Assembly (NCBI RefSeq): GCF_003697785.1
Contig: NZ_QOKZ01000001.1
Location: 186,001 to 250,000 of the forward strand
Direction: 5' to 3'
From: Paracoccus alkanivorans
GTDB taxonomy: Bacteria; Pseudomonadota; Alphaproteobacteria; Rhodobacterales; Rhodobacteraceae
Length of the DNA stretch: 64,000 nt
In this document: positions 12,080 to 29,220 of the stretch, piece after piece
Numbering within the stretch: position 1 is the stretch's first letter
Layout of the letters: each line of letters begins with the position of its first letter
Notes under the pieces: generated by a model
Told to the model about the DNA's origin: nothing
Databases searched by the model: none
What the model saw: the letters and a program-made list of their open reading frames with translations, nothing else
Made by a program: the position numbers and the translations under genes

Positions 12080-12889
12080 CTAGGCCGCCACCGCACTTAA
12101 TCCCTTTTGCAACTGCTCAAGCCTGATGTCAAAGCGGCGTTCCAGCGCGCTCAAATCCCAGTCCACTATATTTTGTTTGGGCAGCCGGAAACTGGTGTCA
12201 TTGGTTCCGTGCCGCCCGCGCAGATACATGTTGCCGTCGTTCAGGGTCACGGTCGGCATGACGCAATGCAGCCGGTGGTGCCCCCATGTGAACAGGCTGT
12301 CGCGGGAATGCGGCGGCAGATACACGGTCTGCCCGCAGGTCAACGCCAGGCTGTCGGTCCTGTAGAGCCGCGCTTCGGAACTATCGGCGTCCAGAATGAA
12401 ACCCCTTGTATAATCGCAGCTCACCTTTCCGAACCGCTGATAAAGCGGGGCGACAAACTGTTTGAAATCGCTCCGGACACGGCTGATATAGCTTCGCTCC
12501 AGCGCATCGTCGTCATCCAGCCGGAACTGCGCGACAATATCGGTGTCCGGCTCCGTGTAACGGTGAAAGGCGGCATTGCAGATTTTCCAGTGCTTGCCGG
12601 GCTCGACAAAATCCAATCTGATTGCCGGGCAGCCGCTGACCGCCTCAAGCAACTGGTCCTGCCATTTTTGCGGCATCAGGGTGCTGGCCAGAACCACGAA
12701 GATAAAGTCCTGATCGGTTTGCGCCCGTATCGATGGCATAAGCACATGGCGGAACCATGCCATGCGAATCCCCATCCGCCGGTCTTCGAAAATATGGGCG
12801 GCGATATCTTCGGACGAGGACAACTGATGCTTGAAGCCCCCTTCGGTCACGAGTGAGAAGCGGCAAACGCCGATAGGTTGTATTTTCAT
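12080..12889 (-). CDS. Putative rhamnosyltransferase-family glycosyltransferase
   Basis: The 269-residue protein starts MKIQPIGVCRFSLVTEGGFK and matches my memory of the Rhodobacterales family annotated putative rhamnosyl transferase (Pfam Rhamno_transf): a GxCRFS opening, PSIRAQTDQDFIFVVLAS, and an acidic FRLDDDDALE motif near residue 125 that could bind metal and nucleotide-sugar. There is no signal peptide or membrane segment. The true donor and acceptor are unknown. It lies on the minus strand between rpoC and rpsL, where alphaproteobacteria usually have no such gene, and its 3' end abuts the str promoter. Confidence 0.7.
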   Translation of the reverse strand: MKIQPIGVCRFSLVTEGGFKHQLSSSEDIAAHIFEDRRMGIRMAWFRHVLMPSIRAQTDQDFIFVVLASTLMPQKWQDQLLEAVSGCPAIRLDFVEPGKHWKICNAAFHRYTEPDTDIVAQFRLDDDDALERSYISRVRSDFKQFVAPLYQRFGKVSCDYTRGFILDADSSEARLYRTDSLALTCGQTVYLPPHSRDSLFTWGHHRLHCVMPTVTLNDGNMYLRGRHGTNDTSFRLPKQNIVDWDLSALERRFDIRLEQLQKGLSAVAA

Positions 12890-12995
12890 CTTTAATGCTT
12901 TGACCTAGAATGGTAAAAATCAAAGAGGCTTGTGCAGCGAAAGATCGGCTGACCCCGGCCGGCCTGTAATCGCCAGATTTCCGACATCCGCGGCC

Positions 12996-13934
12996 TCACT
13001 GCTCTCTCCTCAATTGGGCCTCACGCCAGATGGTGTAGATTCCTGCGCCAACCACCAGTATCGCCCCGGTCCAGGTCCAGATATCCGGCCATTCACCGAA
13101 TACCAGCAGACCCGCGACAATGGCAACGATCAACGAGGTATAGCGGAATGGCGCGATATAGGAAATCTCCCCTACCCGCATGGCGGCCACCGCCGTCATG
13201 TAGCCAACGGTCAGGAAGGCGCCGGCCAGCAGCAAAAGCAGCAGTTGCGAGATGCTCGGAACAATCCAGCCCTGCCCGAGGCTGGCGGCCAGGCCCAGCA
13301 ATGTCACCGAAATCGCCGCGTAAAAGGCGATGGTGGTGGAACTGACCCCGCGGCCGAATCTTCGCGTCACCAGATCGCGCATCGCCACCAGCGCCACCGA
13401 CGCCAGGGCGACCAGCGACCAGATGCCGAACGTGCCGCTTCCCGGGCGCAGGATGATCATCACCCCCAGAAGGCCGATCCCGACCGCGCTCATCCGCCGC
13501 CAGCCAAGCTGTTCCCCATATAGCAGGGCGGCCCCCAGCATGACCACCAGCGGCAGGGATTGCATCACCGCGGAAAGGTCCCCGATCGCCATGTTCTGCA
13601 AGGCGTTCAGGAACAGCACGGTCGAACCGACCTCGCCCAGCACCCTGAGCACCATCGGCATGCGGTCGGGGACGCCGACGCTCAGCCGCAAGCCGCCCTC
13701 GCGCATCGCCAGCAGCAGAATTCCCGCCATGACCGCCAATCCCCGCAGGGTGATCGCCTGGTAAAGCGGCATGTCCTGCGTGACGAATTTCATCACCGTG
13801 TCGTTGCAGGTGAACCCGATCATCGAAAAGCACATCAATACCGCTCCGCGAAGATTGTCGCCCGGTTGATGTGGCTGGGTTGTGATGGATGCCGGGCTGA
13901 CCCTGCGGAAAGGCGAAATGATGGGTGTGCGCAT
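12996..13934 (-). CDS. EamA/DMT-family transporter
   Basis: The start at 13934 gives 312 residues and has AGGAGG 8 bp upstream; the frame is open further up but without such a site. The protein shows about ten hydrophobic segments in two similar halves (for example AVLMCFSMIGFTCNDTVMKF and LGEVGSTVLFLNALQNMAIG), typical of the drug/metabolite transporter superfamily. It is an inner-membrane exporter or permease of unknown substrate. It lies between rpoC and the glycosyltransferase gene, but nothing in the sequence shows that the two share a function. Confidence 0.85.
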   Translation of the reverse strand: MRTPIISPFRRVSPASITTQPHQPGDNLRGAVLMCFSMIGFTCNDTVMKFVTQDMPLYQAITLRGLAVMAGILLLAMREGGLRLSVGVPDRMPMVLRVLGEVGSTVLFLNALQNMAIGDLSAVMQSLPLVVMLGAALLYGEQLGWRRMSAVGIGLLGVMIILRPGSGTFGIWSLVALASVALVAMRDLVTRRFGRGVSSTTIAFYAAISVTLLGLAASLGQGWIVPSISQLLLLLLAGAFLTVGYMTAVAAMRVGEISYIAPFRYTSLIVAIVAGLLVFGEWPDIWTWTGAILVVGAGIYTIWREAQLRREQ

Positions 13935-14042
13935 GGGCGAATTCCTCCTGCATCGCCCAAGCGTTAGGAGGTCGCTTCTGCCGAGACAAGGGGCAGTTTC
14001 GTCCGTTGCCACGGAATGCCGCAGGCAGGCATCCCGAAAGGG

Positions 14043-14069
14043 AAAAGGCCCGGCGGTCTGCCGGGCCTT
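14043..14069 (-). terminator. Terminator after rpoC
   Basis: A perfect 10-bp stem (AAGGCCCGGC / GCCGGGCCTT) with a 5-base loop is followed on the minus strand by a T4 run. It is 19 bp after the rpoC stop, so it ends the rpoBC transcript. Confidence 0.8.
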
Positions 14070-14087
14070 CTCGTCATTTCGAACCGA

Positions 14088-18323
<4,236 letters not shown>

Positions 18324-18367
18324 ATCCTAATGAAGGGTACGGGTCGGACGGGTGAGGGCCTGGGCCC

Positions 18368-22513
<4,146 letters not shown>

Positions 22514-22645
22514 GGGATCTTGTCACCTTTCGTCTTCGCGCGCGTCCCGGGTCGGGGCCCCCGAGGCGCGGCCTACGAATGCAGGGATGAGGTTCCATAC
22601 TTGCCGCCCGTCCCACCGCGCAGCGCCCGAACCCCGAACATGCCC

Positions 22646-22687
22646 TGAAGGAAGGTCTGACGTAGCGTCAACAAAGACCGTCCTTCA
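22646..22687 (-). promoter_or_regulatory. Long hairpin in the rplL-rpoB intergenic RNA (possible processing site)
   Basis: TGAAGGA (22646-22652) pairs with TCCTTCA (22681-22687), then GGTCT with AGACC and GACG with CGTC around a TAG loop. This gives a stem of about 16 bp with small internal mismatches. An RNase III-processed stem occurs at the same place in E. coli; the analogy is an inference. Confidence 0.55.
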
Positions 22688-22697
22688 AGACAGGTTC

Positions 22698-22727
22698 GGC
22701 AGGGACCGGGAAATCCCGGACCCTGCC
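22698..22727 (-). promoter_or_regulatory. GC hairpin after rplL (partial terminator/attenuator)
   Basis: GGCAGGG-A-CCGGG and CCCGG-A-CCCTGCC form a 12-bp stem with one mismatch and a 4-base loop, 26 bp downstream of the rplL stop on the minus strand. No T-tract follows, so read-through into rpoB is expected. It could set the rplL:rpoB ratio. Confidence 0.55.
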
Positions 22728-22753
22728 CTTTCTCGATCAGCCGGACAGGCCGA

Positions 22754-23131
22754 TTACTTCAGTTCAACCTTGGCACCAGCCGCCTCGAGCTTTTTCTTCA
22801 TCTCTTCGGCTTCTTCCTTGTTGGCGCCTTCCTTGATCTTGCCGCCGGCTTCGACCAGGTCCTTGGCTTCCTTCAGGCCCAGGCCGGTGATGCCGCGCAC
22901 TTCCTTGATTACATTGATCTTGCTGGCACCGGCTTCGACCAGAACAACGTCGAACTCGGTCTTTTCTTCAGCAGCGGCGGCGTCGCCACCGGCAGCCGGA
23001 CCGGCCATCATCACCGCGCCGCCAGCGGCGGGCTCGATGCCGTATTCGTCTTTCAGGATGGTTTTCAGTTCCTGGGCTTCCAGCAGGGTCAGGCCCACGA
23101 TTTCTTCGGCGAGTTTTTTCAGATCAGCCAT
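22754..23131 (-). CDS. rplL: 50S ribosomal protein L7/L12
   Basis: The 125-residue acidic stalk protein has the N-terminal dimerisation region ([20 protein letters not shown]), an Ala/Gly hinge (about residues 36-55) and the C-terminal factor-binding domain with [20 protein letters not shown]. It recruits translation GTPases. It follows rplJ by 65 bp. Confidence 0.98.
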   Translation of the reverse strand: MADLKKLAEEIVGLTLLEAQELKTILKDEYGIEPAAGGAVMMAGPAAGGDAAAAEEKTEFDVVLVEAGASKINVIKEVRGITGLGLKEAKDLVEAGGKIKEGANKEEAEEMKKKLEAAGAKVELK

Positions 23132-23196
23132 TTTTCCGTTCTTTCAGTTAGTGTTCCAACGTCGGGTATTCAACCACTCGTCGGGAAAGGGTTGCG

Positions 23197-23712
23197 TCAA
23201 GCCGCCTCTCGATCCTCCAGGGTCGAGAGGATGCCAGCGATATTGCTTGCAGGTGCGCCAATCGCGCCGGCGATGTTCGAGGCGGGTGCACCGATGCAAC
23301 CCACGATCGAAGCGATAAGCTCGTCGCGCGAAGGCATCGCGGCAACGGCTTTCACGCCGGCAACGTCCAGAGCCGTGTCACCCATCGCACCGCCGAGGAT
23401 CACGAATTTCTCGTTGTCCTTGGCGTATTTCTCGGCGACCTTCGCAGCAGCGACAGGATCCTCCGAATAGGTGAGCACGGTCATGCCCGTCAGGTATTCA
23501 GCGATGCTTGCGCAAGGCTTACCCTCAAGGGCGATCTTGGCGAGCCTGTTCTTGGCAACACGCACAGAACCGCCCTCTTCGCGCATGCGCGAGCGGAGGT
23601 CCTGCATTTGCGCAACCGTCATCCCTTCGTAGTGGGCAACCACCACGACGCCAGAGCTTTCAAAGATCTGGCCGAGTTCTTCGACCACCTGTTCTTTTTG
23701 CGCTCTATCCAC
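23197..23712 (-). CDS. rplJ: 50S ribosomal protein L10
   Basis: The start is a GTG at 23712 ([20 protein letters not shown]), preceded by GGAG at 7 bp; the longer frame upstream is leader RNA. The 171-residue product anchors L7/L12 to the ribosome. It contains [20 protein letters not shown] and ends with a [20 protein letters not shown] repeat. The 241-bp gap upstream is a likely autoregulatory leader. Confidence 0.97.
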   Translation of the reverse strand: MDRAQKEQVVEELGQIFESSGVVVVAHYEGMTVAQMQDLRSRMREEGGSVRVAKNRLAKIALEGKPCASIAEYLTGMTVLTYSEDPVAAAKVAEKYAKDNEKFVILGGAMGDTALDVAGVKAVAAMPSRDELIASIVGCIGAPASNIAGAIGAPASNIAGILSTLEDREAA

Positions 23713-23953
23713 GGTTTCACTCCAATTTGGGGGTTTCCCCCCGGCTCTCACTTTTCCCGGCCACAGGGGACCGGGTCGGGTCCGCCAGGGACAAGATCGC
23801 CCGAAGGTTGCGCCTTCGGAAAAATGCTTGGTCCCCATCTCGGGAAGGACATTAAGCCGTCACCCTTGCAGGATCAGGCACCCTCCGTCTCGGACAGGAC
23901 GGGGCGGCATATGGGCAGCCCCGCCATTCGCCGGATTGCTCCGGCAAATTTCA
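23713..23953 (-). ncRNA. Candidate L10 leader region upstream of rplJ
   Basis: The 241-nt gap between rplA and rplJ contains several stems on the minus strand, including GCCGGA-GCAA-TCCGGC just after rplA and CCGAAGG-CGCAA-CCTTCGG near the middle. In many bacteria L10 binds such a leader and represses rplJL. I could not match the exact binding motif, so the class is inferred from position. Confidence 0.4.
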
Positions 23954-24655
23954 TCAGGCCTCGGCCGTAGCCGACGCGATATCCACCGACACGCCCGGCC
24001 CCATGGTCGAGCTGATCGAGACCTTTTTCATATAGGTCCCCTTCGCGCCCGTGGGCTTGGCCTTGTTCACCGCATCCACGAAGGCACGCAGGTTCTGGGC
24101 CAGCTTGTCGGCATCGAAGGACGCCTTGCCGATACCGGCATGGACGACGCCGGCCTTTTCGGCCTTGAACTGGACTTCGCCGCCCTTGGCAGCCTTGACC
24201 GCATCCGCGACATCCATCGTCACCGTGCCGACCTTGGGGTTCGGCATCAGGTTGCGCGGGCCGAGGATCTTGCCGAGACGGCCGACCAGCGGCATCATGT
24301 CCGGGGTTGCGATGCAGCGGTCGAATTCGATCTTGCCCGACTGCACGGTTTCCATCAGGTCCTCGGCACCGACGATATCGGCACCCGCTTCCTTCGCCTC
24401 GTCGGCCTTGGGGCCACGGGCAAAGACGGCGACGCGGACATCCTTGCCGGTCCCGGCGGGCAGTGTCACCACACCGCGCACCATCTGATCGGCATGGCGC
24501 GGATTCACGCCCAGGTTCATCGCGATCTCGACGGTCTCGTCGAATTTCGCGGCAGCGTTTTCCTTGACCAGCTTGACGGCATCCTCGACCGAGAGGTTCG
24601 ACTTGCCCTCGAAGGCGGCGCGGGCCGCGGCTTTCTTTTTCGAAATCTTCGCCAT
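23954..24655 (-). CDS. rplA: 50S ribosomal protein L1
   Basis: The 233-residue protein shows L1 signatures: [31 protein letters not shown] [18 protein letters not shown], and [21 protein letters not shown]1 forms the mobile stalk that helps E-site tRNA leave, and in E. coli it represses the L11 operon. It lies 3 bp after rplK. Confidence 0.98.
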   Translation of the reverse strand: MAKISKKKAAARAAFEGKSNLSVEDAVKLVKENAAAKFDETVEIAMNLGVNPRHADQMVRGVVTLPAGTGKDVRVAVFARGPKADEAKEAGADIVGAEDLMETVQSGKIEFDRCIATPDMMPLVGRLGKILGPRNLMPNPKVGTVTMDVADAVKAAKGGEVQFKAEKAGVVHAGIGKASFDADKLAQNLRAFVDAVNKAKPTGAKGTYMKKVSISSTMGPGVSVDIASATAEA

Positions 24656-24658
24656 GGC

Positions 24659-25111
24659 TTAGCCTTTCACCTCGATACCGATCGAACGGGCGGAACCAAG
24701 AACGATCTTCATCGCCTGATCGACATCATTGGCCGACAGGTCGGCCATCTTGGCCTCGGCGATCTCGCGGACCTGCTTGACGGTGACGTAGCCAGCGGTC
24801 GCACGGCCCGGCTTTTCGGAACCTTTCGCACGGTTCCGCTTGCCCTGCGGCTTCAGGCCGGCGGCCTTTTTCAGCAGGAACGACGCGGGAGGCGTCTTGG
24901 TCTCGAAGGTGAACGACTTATCGGCGTAATAGGTGATCACGACCGGAACGGGCGCACCCTTTTCCATCTCCTGCGTCTTGGCGTTGAACGCCTTGCAGAA
25001 TTCCATGATGTTGATGCCGCGCTGACCCAGGGCGGGACCAACAGGGGGCGACGGGTTGGCTTCACCCGCCTTGATCTGCAGCTTCAGCTGCCCGACGACT
25101 TTCTTGGCCAT
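24659..25111 (-). CDS. rplK: 50S ribosomal protein L11
   Basis: The 150-residue protein ([20 protein letters not shown]) has [20 protein letters not shown], the proline-rich N-terminal domain contacted by release factors and thiostrepton, and a C-terminal rRNA-binding domain. It is slightly longer than E. coli L11 because of an insert ([13 protein letters not shown]). It is 88 bp after nusG. Confidence 0.98.
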   Translation of the reverse strand: MAKKVVGQLKLQIKAGEANPSPPVGPALGQRGINIMEFCKAFNAKTQEMEKGAPVPVVITYYADKSFTFETKTPPASFLLKKAAGLKPQGKRNRAKGSEKPGRATAGYVTVKQVREIAEAKMADLSANDVDQAMKIVLGSARSIGIEVKG

Positions 25112-25199
25112 CTGGCCTTCTCCTTTATCATCACGCCCCGCCCGTCATTGGGTTCATGGGGCCGACTTAGCGGTACGGCGACAAGCCTCCCGCGACCGA

Positions 25200-25736
25200 T
25201 CACGAGGTCTTGGCGACCTGCGTGAATTCCAGTTCCACCGGCGTTGGCCGGCCAAAGATCGAAACGGTGACCTTGATGCGCGCGGACACCTCGTCAACCT
25301 CTTCGACCATTCCCGAGAACCCTTCGAAGGGCCCGTCAGTCACATTCACCCTCTCGCCCACGTCGAAGCGGATAAGGTTGCGCGGCGCAGCCTCGTCCCC
25401 TTCGCCGGTGCGGTGAAGGATCGTGTTCACTTCCTCGTCACGCATCGGCATCGGCTTGCCCTGCGCGCCCAGGAAACCGGTGACCCGATTGATCGAGTTC
25501 ACCAGGTGATAGGTGCGGTCCGTCATCTCCATATGGACCAGCACATAGCCCGGCATGAAGCGGCGCTCGGATGTCACCTTCTTGCCGCGCCGGATCTCGA
25601 TGACCTCCTCGGTCGGCACCAGCACTTCGTCGATCTGGTCCTCGAGTCCCTTCTCGGCCACCGACTGGCGAATCGCCTCGGCAACCTTTTTCTCGAAGTT
25701 CGAAAGGACGCTGACCGAATACCAACGTTTTGCCAT
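25200..25736 (-). CDS. nusG: Transcription termination/antitermination factor NusG
   Basis: The 178-residue protein (MAKRWYSVSVLSNFEKKVAE) has the NGN domain with RRFMPGYVLVHMEM, and a C-terminal KOW domain (FDVGERVNVTDGPFEGFSGM). NusG binds RNA polymerase and couples it to Rho or S10. It is separated from secE by 172 bp containing a possible promoter (25873-25901). Confidence 0.97.
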   Translation of the reverse strand: MAKRWYSVSVLSNFEKKVAEAIRQSVAEKGLEDQIDEVLVPTEEVIEIRRGKKVTSERRFMPGYVLVHMEMTDRTYHLVNSINRVTGFLGAQGKPMPMRDEEVNTILHRTGEGDEAAPRNLIRFDVGERVNVTDGPFEGFSGMVEEVDEVSARIKVTVSIFGRPTPVELEFTQVAKTS

Positions 25737-25872
25737 GCCTTTAGCGACCCCTGCTCATCGTGGGAGAATCACGCGACGCGCGCGCCAACTCCTTGAATTC
25801 AAATACGTCCGCGGAAATTGAAATCGGCGCGCATGCGGATTCGATGCACGCCGTTTGCCGGACAGTCGGGCG

Positions 25873-25901
25873 CAAATAACGCCACCGGCCCGGAATTGCA
25901 A
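25873..25901 (-). promoter_or_regulatory. Possible promoter before nusG
   Basis: TTGCAA (25896-25901) and TATTTG (25873-25878) are 17 bp apart on the minus strand in the secE-nusG gap. Only a moderate match. Confidence 0.4.
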
Positions 25902-25908
25902 GCCCCGA

Positions 25909-26103
25909 TCAACCGCTGATCATCTGCAATCCGTTTGTGATACCAAAGCGAATCGCCAGATCGACCAGGAAAAAGAACAGGCTGGTCAGCGCCGCCATGA
26001 TAAGCACCATGATGGTCGTGGTCACCACCTCGCGGCGGGTCGGCCAGGTGATCTTGGCGCCTTCGGCTCGAACCTGATTGATGAACTGGACGGGATTGGC
26101 CAC
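25909..26103 (-). CDS. secE: Protein translocase subunit SecE
   Basis: The start is a GTG at 26103 (VANPVQFINQVRAEGAKITW), chosen because AAGGAG lies 7 bp upstream; the longer frame would begin inside the promoter. The 64-residue protein has the amphipathic ITWPTRREVV segment and a single membrane span (IMVLIMAALTSLFFFLVDLA), the usual short SecE form. It clamps SecY in the inner membrane. It precedes nusG as in most bacteria. Confidence 0.95.
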   Translation of the reverse strand: MANPVQFINQVRAEGAKITWPTRREVVTTTIMVLIMAALTSLFFFLVDLAIRFGITNGLQMISG

Positions 26104-26131
26104 GGTCGGCTCCTTCGGAAATTCCATGGCC

Positions 26132-26160
26132 GATGTAACCAAGCCGCAGGCGGTTTTCAA
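26132..26160 (-). promoter_or_regulatory. Predicted promoter of secE
   Basis: On the minus strand TTGAAA (26155-26160) and TACATC (26132-26137) are 17 bp apart, about 30 bp upstream of the secE GTG. The same TACATC -10 form is seen before the second tuf gene. Confidence 0.55.
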
Positions 26161-26184
26161 GCCCGCACCGCATATTCGCGCGGT

Positions 26185-27072
26185 TCACGCAGTATCGGCG
26201 GGCCGCAGAAATTCGACTCCCGGCATGGCGGCGATGCGTGCGCAATCGCGGTCATAGCCTTGTTCGCACAGCGCGTGGATAGCGGGATCGAAAATGCGCA
26301 GCGGCGGATCATTGCGCCGCTTGGGGTGGGCCTTCATCGCCCTGGCCACCAACTCCTGGCGCTCATCCACCGCGACGCTGGCGGCGTTTTTCTCGATCAT
26401 CCGATAGGCTGCCCGGGACAGGCCTAAGCGCACCGGCCGCAAATCAGGAGTGAGACCGGCAATCCGTTGCCCCAACAGGCGCCGCAGCATTTTCGATCGC
26501 ACTGCCGCAAGATCCTCGTAACGCCAGCAGACCACCGTGGTTGCTCCGGCCTTCAGCAGGCGGGCCACCAATCCCGGCCAATCCAGCAAAACAGGGTCGA
26601 AGCCTCCCATATATTCGGCAATGTTCAGCTCGCCGCCAAAGCGCATCTGTTCAGCGAATACCGAGGTCAGAAAATCGGCGGGAGAGCGCAACGCCAGAAA
26701 CAGCGTCGCTTCCCTGGCGCCCAGCAGCCGGAACAGGTTTGCCAACCGTTCTTCGGCAGTGGTGTAAATTTGCCCGTCCCTGCCCAGAAAGCGGGCCGGA
26801 TCAAGCCCTCCCAAAAGAAGTTCTTCCGAGATCAGCGTGTCACGATGATCGGCCAGCAACCCCCGGAGCACGTCCCGCGTTTTTCGCCACCGCTCCGTGG
26901 CAGACCGATCGCCATCCAGCAGCGAGCGGAGATCCACCGGATTTGCCCGCAGGGTTTGCGGACCCAGAAACATGATATCGCGATCCATCAACTGCGGTTC
27001 AACGGCGTTGATACACCGCTGCAGATGGGTTGTGGCAGTCTTGTGAACGCCGACATGAATATGGAGGCCCAT
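26185..27072 (-). CDS. Sulfotransferase-like P-loop protein
   Basis: The 295-residue protein begins MGLHIHVGVHKTATTHLQRC. The HxGxHKTATTHLQ motif (residues 6-18) is the phosphosulfate-binding loop seen in sulfotransferase-like proteins of marine alphaproteobacteria. FLALRSPADFLTSVFAEQMR (about residues 125-145) resembles the 3'-phosphate-binding region. No signal peptide is present, so it is probably cytoplasmic. The acceptor is unknown. It is placed between tRNA-Trp and secE on the same strand, an unusual guest in this region. Confidence 0.6.
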   Translation of the reverse strand: MGLHIHVGVHKTATTHLQRCINAVEPQLMDRDIMFLGPQTLRANPVDLRSLLDGDRSATERWRKTRDVLRGLLADHRDTLISEELLLGGLDPARFLGRDGQIYTTAEERLANLFRLLGAREATLFLALRSPADFLTSVFAEQMRFGGELNIAEYMGGFDPVLLDWPGLVARLLKAGATTVVCWRYEDLAAVRSKMLRRLLGQRIAGLTPDLRPVRLGLSRAAYRMIEKNAASVAVDERQELVARAMKAHPKRRNDPPLRIFDPAIHALCEQGYDRDCARIAAMPGVEFLRPADTA

Positions 27073-27122
27073 GCAAGACGCCTCTGCTCGGAATGAAAAC
27101 TAAAATCGGAATTGATGAAAAC

Positions 27123-27198
27123 TGGCAGGGGCAGAGGGACTCGAACCCCCGACCCTCGGTTTTGGAGACCGATGCTCTACCAACTGAGCTATACCCCT
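27123..27198 (-). tRNA. trnW: tRNA-Trp (anticodon CCA)
   Basis: The minus strand folds as a 76-nt cloverleaf with the 3' CCA encoded. The acceptor stem AGGGGTA pairs with TGCCCCT (one G-T pair), the D arm has AGCTCAGTTGGTAGAGC, the anticodon loop is CTCCAAA with anticodon CCA, and the T loop is GTTCGAGTC. tRNA-Trp beside secE is the common arrangement in alphaproteobacteria. Confidence 0.97.
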
Positions 27199-27261
27199 AG
27201 GCCGTGCGCCCGTTTACGGCAGTGGCGGTGCCGGTGCAAGGGGGCTTTGGCCCCACTTGCA

Positions 27262-29115
27262 TCATTCGGCGGCATCGGCGGCAAGAAATCCGCCCGACTG
27301 GCGGGACCACAGCCGCGCATAGAGCCCGTTTCGCGCCAGCAGTTCGGTATGGCTGCCCTGCTCTACGATGCGCCCCTGATCCATGACGATCAGCCGGTCC
27401 ATCGCCGCGATGGTCGACAGGCGATGCGCGATGGCGATCACGGTCTTGCCCTCCATCAGCGCCTCGAGCCGCGACTGGATTGCCGCCTCGACCTCGCTGT
27501 CCAATGCGCTGGTCGCCTCGTCCAGGACCAAGATCGGCGCATCCTTCAGCGCCACGCGGGCAATCGCGATTCGCTGGCGCTGCCCGCCCGACAGCTTGAC
27601 GCCCCGCTCGCCGACATGGGCATCCAGCCCGCGCCGGCCATAGCTGTCCGACAGGCCCGGCACGAAACCATGCGCCTCGGCGATCCGCAGGGCATCGGCG
27701 ATCTCGGCCTCGCTGGCCTCGGGGCGGCCATAAGCGATATTCTCGCGCACCGAACGATGCAAAAGCGAGCTGTCCTGTGTCACCACCCCGATACCGGCCC
27801 GCAGACTGTCCTGCGTCACCTGCGAGATGTCCTGACCATCAATCATGATCCTCCCGCTATCGATATCGTGGAAACGCAGCAGCAGATTCACAAGCGTCGA
27901 TTTTCCCGCGCCCGAACGCCCAACCAGCCCGACCCTTTCGCTTGGCGCGATATGCAGGGTCAGATCGTCCAGAACCGGCAGCGGCTGCGCGCCCGCAATG
28001 CTGGCATAGCGGAAGGTGACATGATCGAACCGCACCTCGCCCGGTCCCGGGACCAGCGGGCGGGCATCCGGCCTGTCCACCACCTGGCGCGGCAGGGCAA
28101 GGCTGGAAATGCCGTCACGCACCGTGCCGATATTTTCGAACAGCGCGGCGAATTCCCACATGATCCAATGCGCCATGTTGTTCAGGCGCAGCGCCAGCGG
28201 CACCGCGATGGCGACCGCTCCGACCGCGACCTGCCCTTCGGACCAGAGCCACAGCCCAAGACCGGTGACCAGCGCCACCAGCAGCACGTTCATGCTGTTC
28301 AGGGTGATATCCTGCACACTGCTGAGCCGCATCTGCCGGTGGACCGTCTGCAGGAAGTCATCCATGCCATCGCGCATCCACGCCTCTTCCCGCGCCGAAT
28401 GCGAGAACAGCTTGACGGTAGCGATATTGGTATAGCTGTCGACCACGCGTCCTGTCATCGCCGAACGGGCATCCGCCTGCGCCTTCGCCACCTGCCCCAA
28501 TCGCGGCACGATCAGCCACAGCATCACGCCATAGCCGATGGCCCATGCAAGGAAGGGCAGCGCCAGCCGCCAGTCCTGGCTGGCCGCCAGAGTCAATGCA
28601 CCAATGAAATAGATCAGCACGTAGCTGCCGACATCCATGATCTTCATGGCGACCTCGCGCACCGCCAGCGCGGTCTGCATCAGTCTTTGCGCGATCCGGC
28701 CCGAGAACTCGTCCTGGAAATAACCGATCGACTGCCGCAGCAGGTAACGATGCGCCTGCCAGCGGATACGCTGCGGAAAATTCCCCATCAGCGACTGGTG
28801 CAGGATCAGCGAGCCCAGCAGGTTCAGAACCGGCATCAGCACCAGCAGCACGACCGCCATCAGCGCCAGGCGCGATCCCTGCTCCTGCCAGAAAACCTCG
28901 CGCGGCGTGTCGGACAGCCGGTTGATCAATTCGCCCAGCCAGTTGAACAGCATCACCTCGATCAGCGCGATGACACTGGACAACAGCGCAAGCGAGACCA
29001 GCCAGGGCAAGGCGCCATGGCTGTAGTGAAGCAGAAATCGCCACAACGACCGCGGCGGCATATCCGGCGTGTCGTTGGGATAAGGGTCAATGCGTCGCTC
29101 GAACCACGCGAACAT
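27262..29115 (-). CDS. ABC exporter, fused membrane and ATPase domains
   Basis: The start at 29115 (MFAWFERRIDPYPNDTPDMP, 617 residues) has AGGTGA upstream. The N-terminal half holds about six membrane segments; the C-terminal half is a nucleotide-binding domain with Walker A GRSGAGKST (about residue 400), signature LSGGQRQRIAIAR (about 510) and Walker B ILVLDEATSALD (about 530). It is a homodimer-type lipid, peptide or drug exporter of the MsbA/LmrA kind. The substrate cannot be told from sequence. It is separate from its neighbours. Confidence 0.92.
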   Translation of the reverse strand: MFAWFERRIDPYPNDTPDMPPRSLWRFLLHYSHGALPWLVSLALLSSVIALIEVMLFNWLGELINRLSDTPREVFWQEQGSRLALMAVVLLVLMPVLNLLGSLILHQSLMGNFPQRIRWQAHRYLLRQSIGYFQDEFSGRIAQRLMQTALAVREVAMKIMDVGSYVLIYFIGALTLAASQDWRLALPFLAWAIGYGVMLWLIVPRLGQVAKAQADARSAMTGRVVDSYTNIATVKLFSHSAREEAWMRDGMDDFLQTVHRQMRLSSVQDITLNSMNVLLVALVTGLGLWLWSEGQVAVGAVAIAVPLALRLNNMAHWIMWEFAALFENIGTVRDGISSLALPRQVVDRPDARPLVPGPGEVRFDHVTFRYASIAGAQPLPVLDDLTLHIAPSERVGLVGRSGAGKSTLVNLLLRFHDIDSGRIMIDGQDISQVTQDSLRAGIGVVTQDSSLLHRSVRENIAYGRPEASEAEIADALRIAEAHGFVPGLSDSYGRRGLDAHVGERGVKLSGGQRQRIAIARVALKDAPILVLDEATSALDSEVEAAIQSRLEALMEGKTVIAIAHRLSTIAAMDRLIVMDQGRIVEQGSHTELLARNGLYARLWSRQSGGFLAADAAE

Positions 29116-29220
29116 GGCGTCACCTGAATTTGCAGATAGTGAAAGGAGCCGGGGCAGAAGTGCTGACCTGATTTCCTGCACAGGTCAAGTGGTGCCCGCC
29201 CCGGGATGGGTAAGGATTGC

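Noticed and set aside
27112..29127. A 671-codon plus-strand frame over tRNA-Trp and the ABC exporter
   Set aside because: It runs through the tRNA and opposite an intact ABC transporter; it has no domain features.
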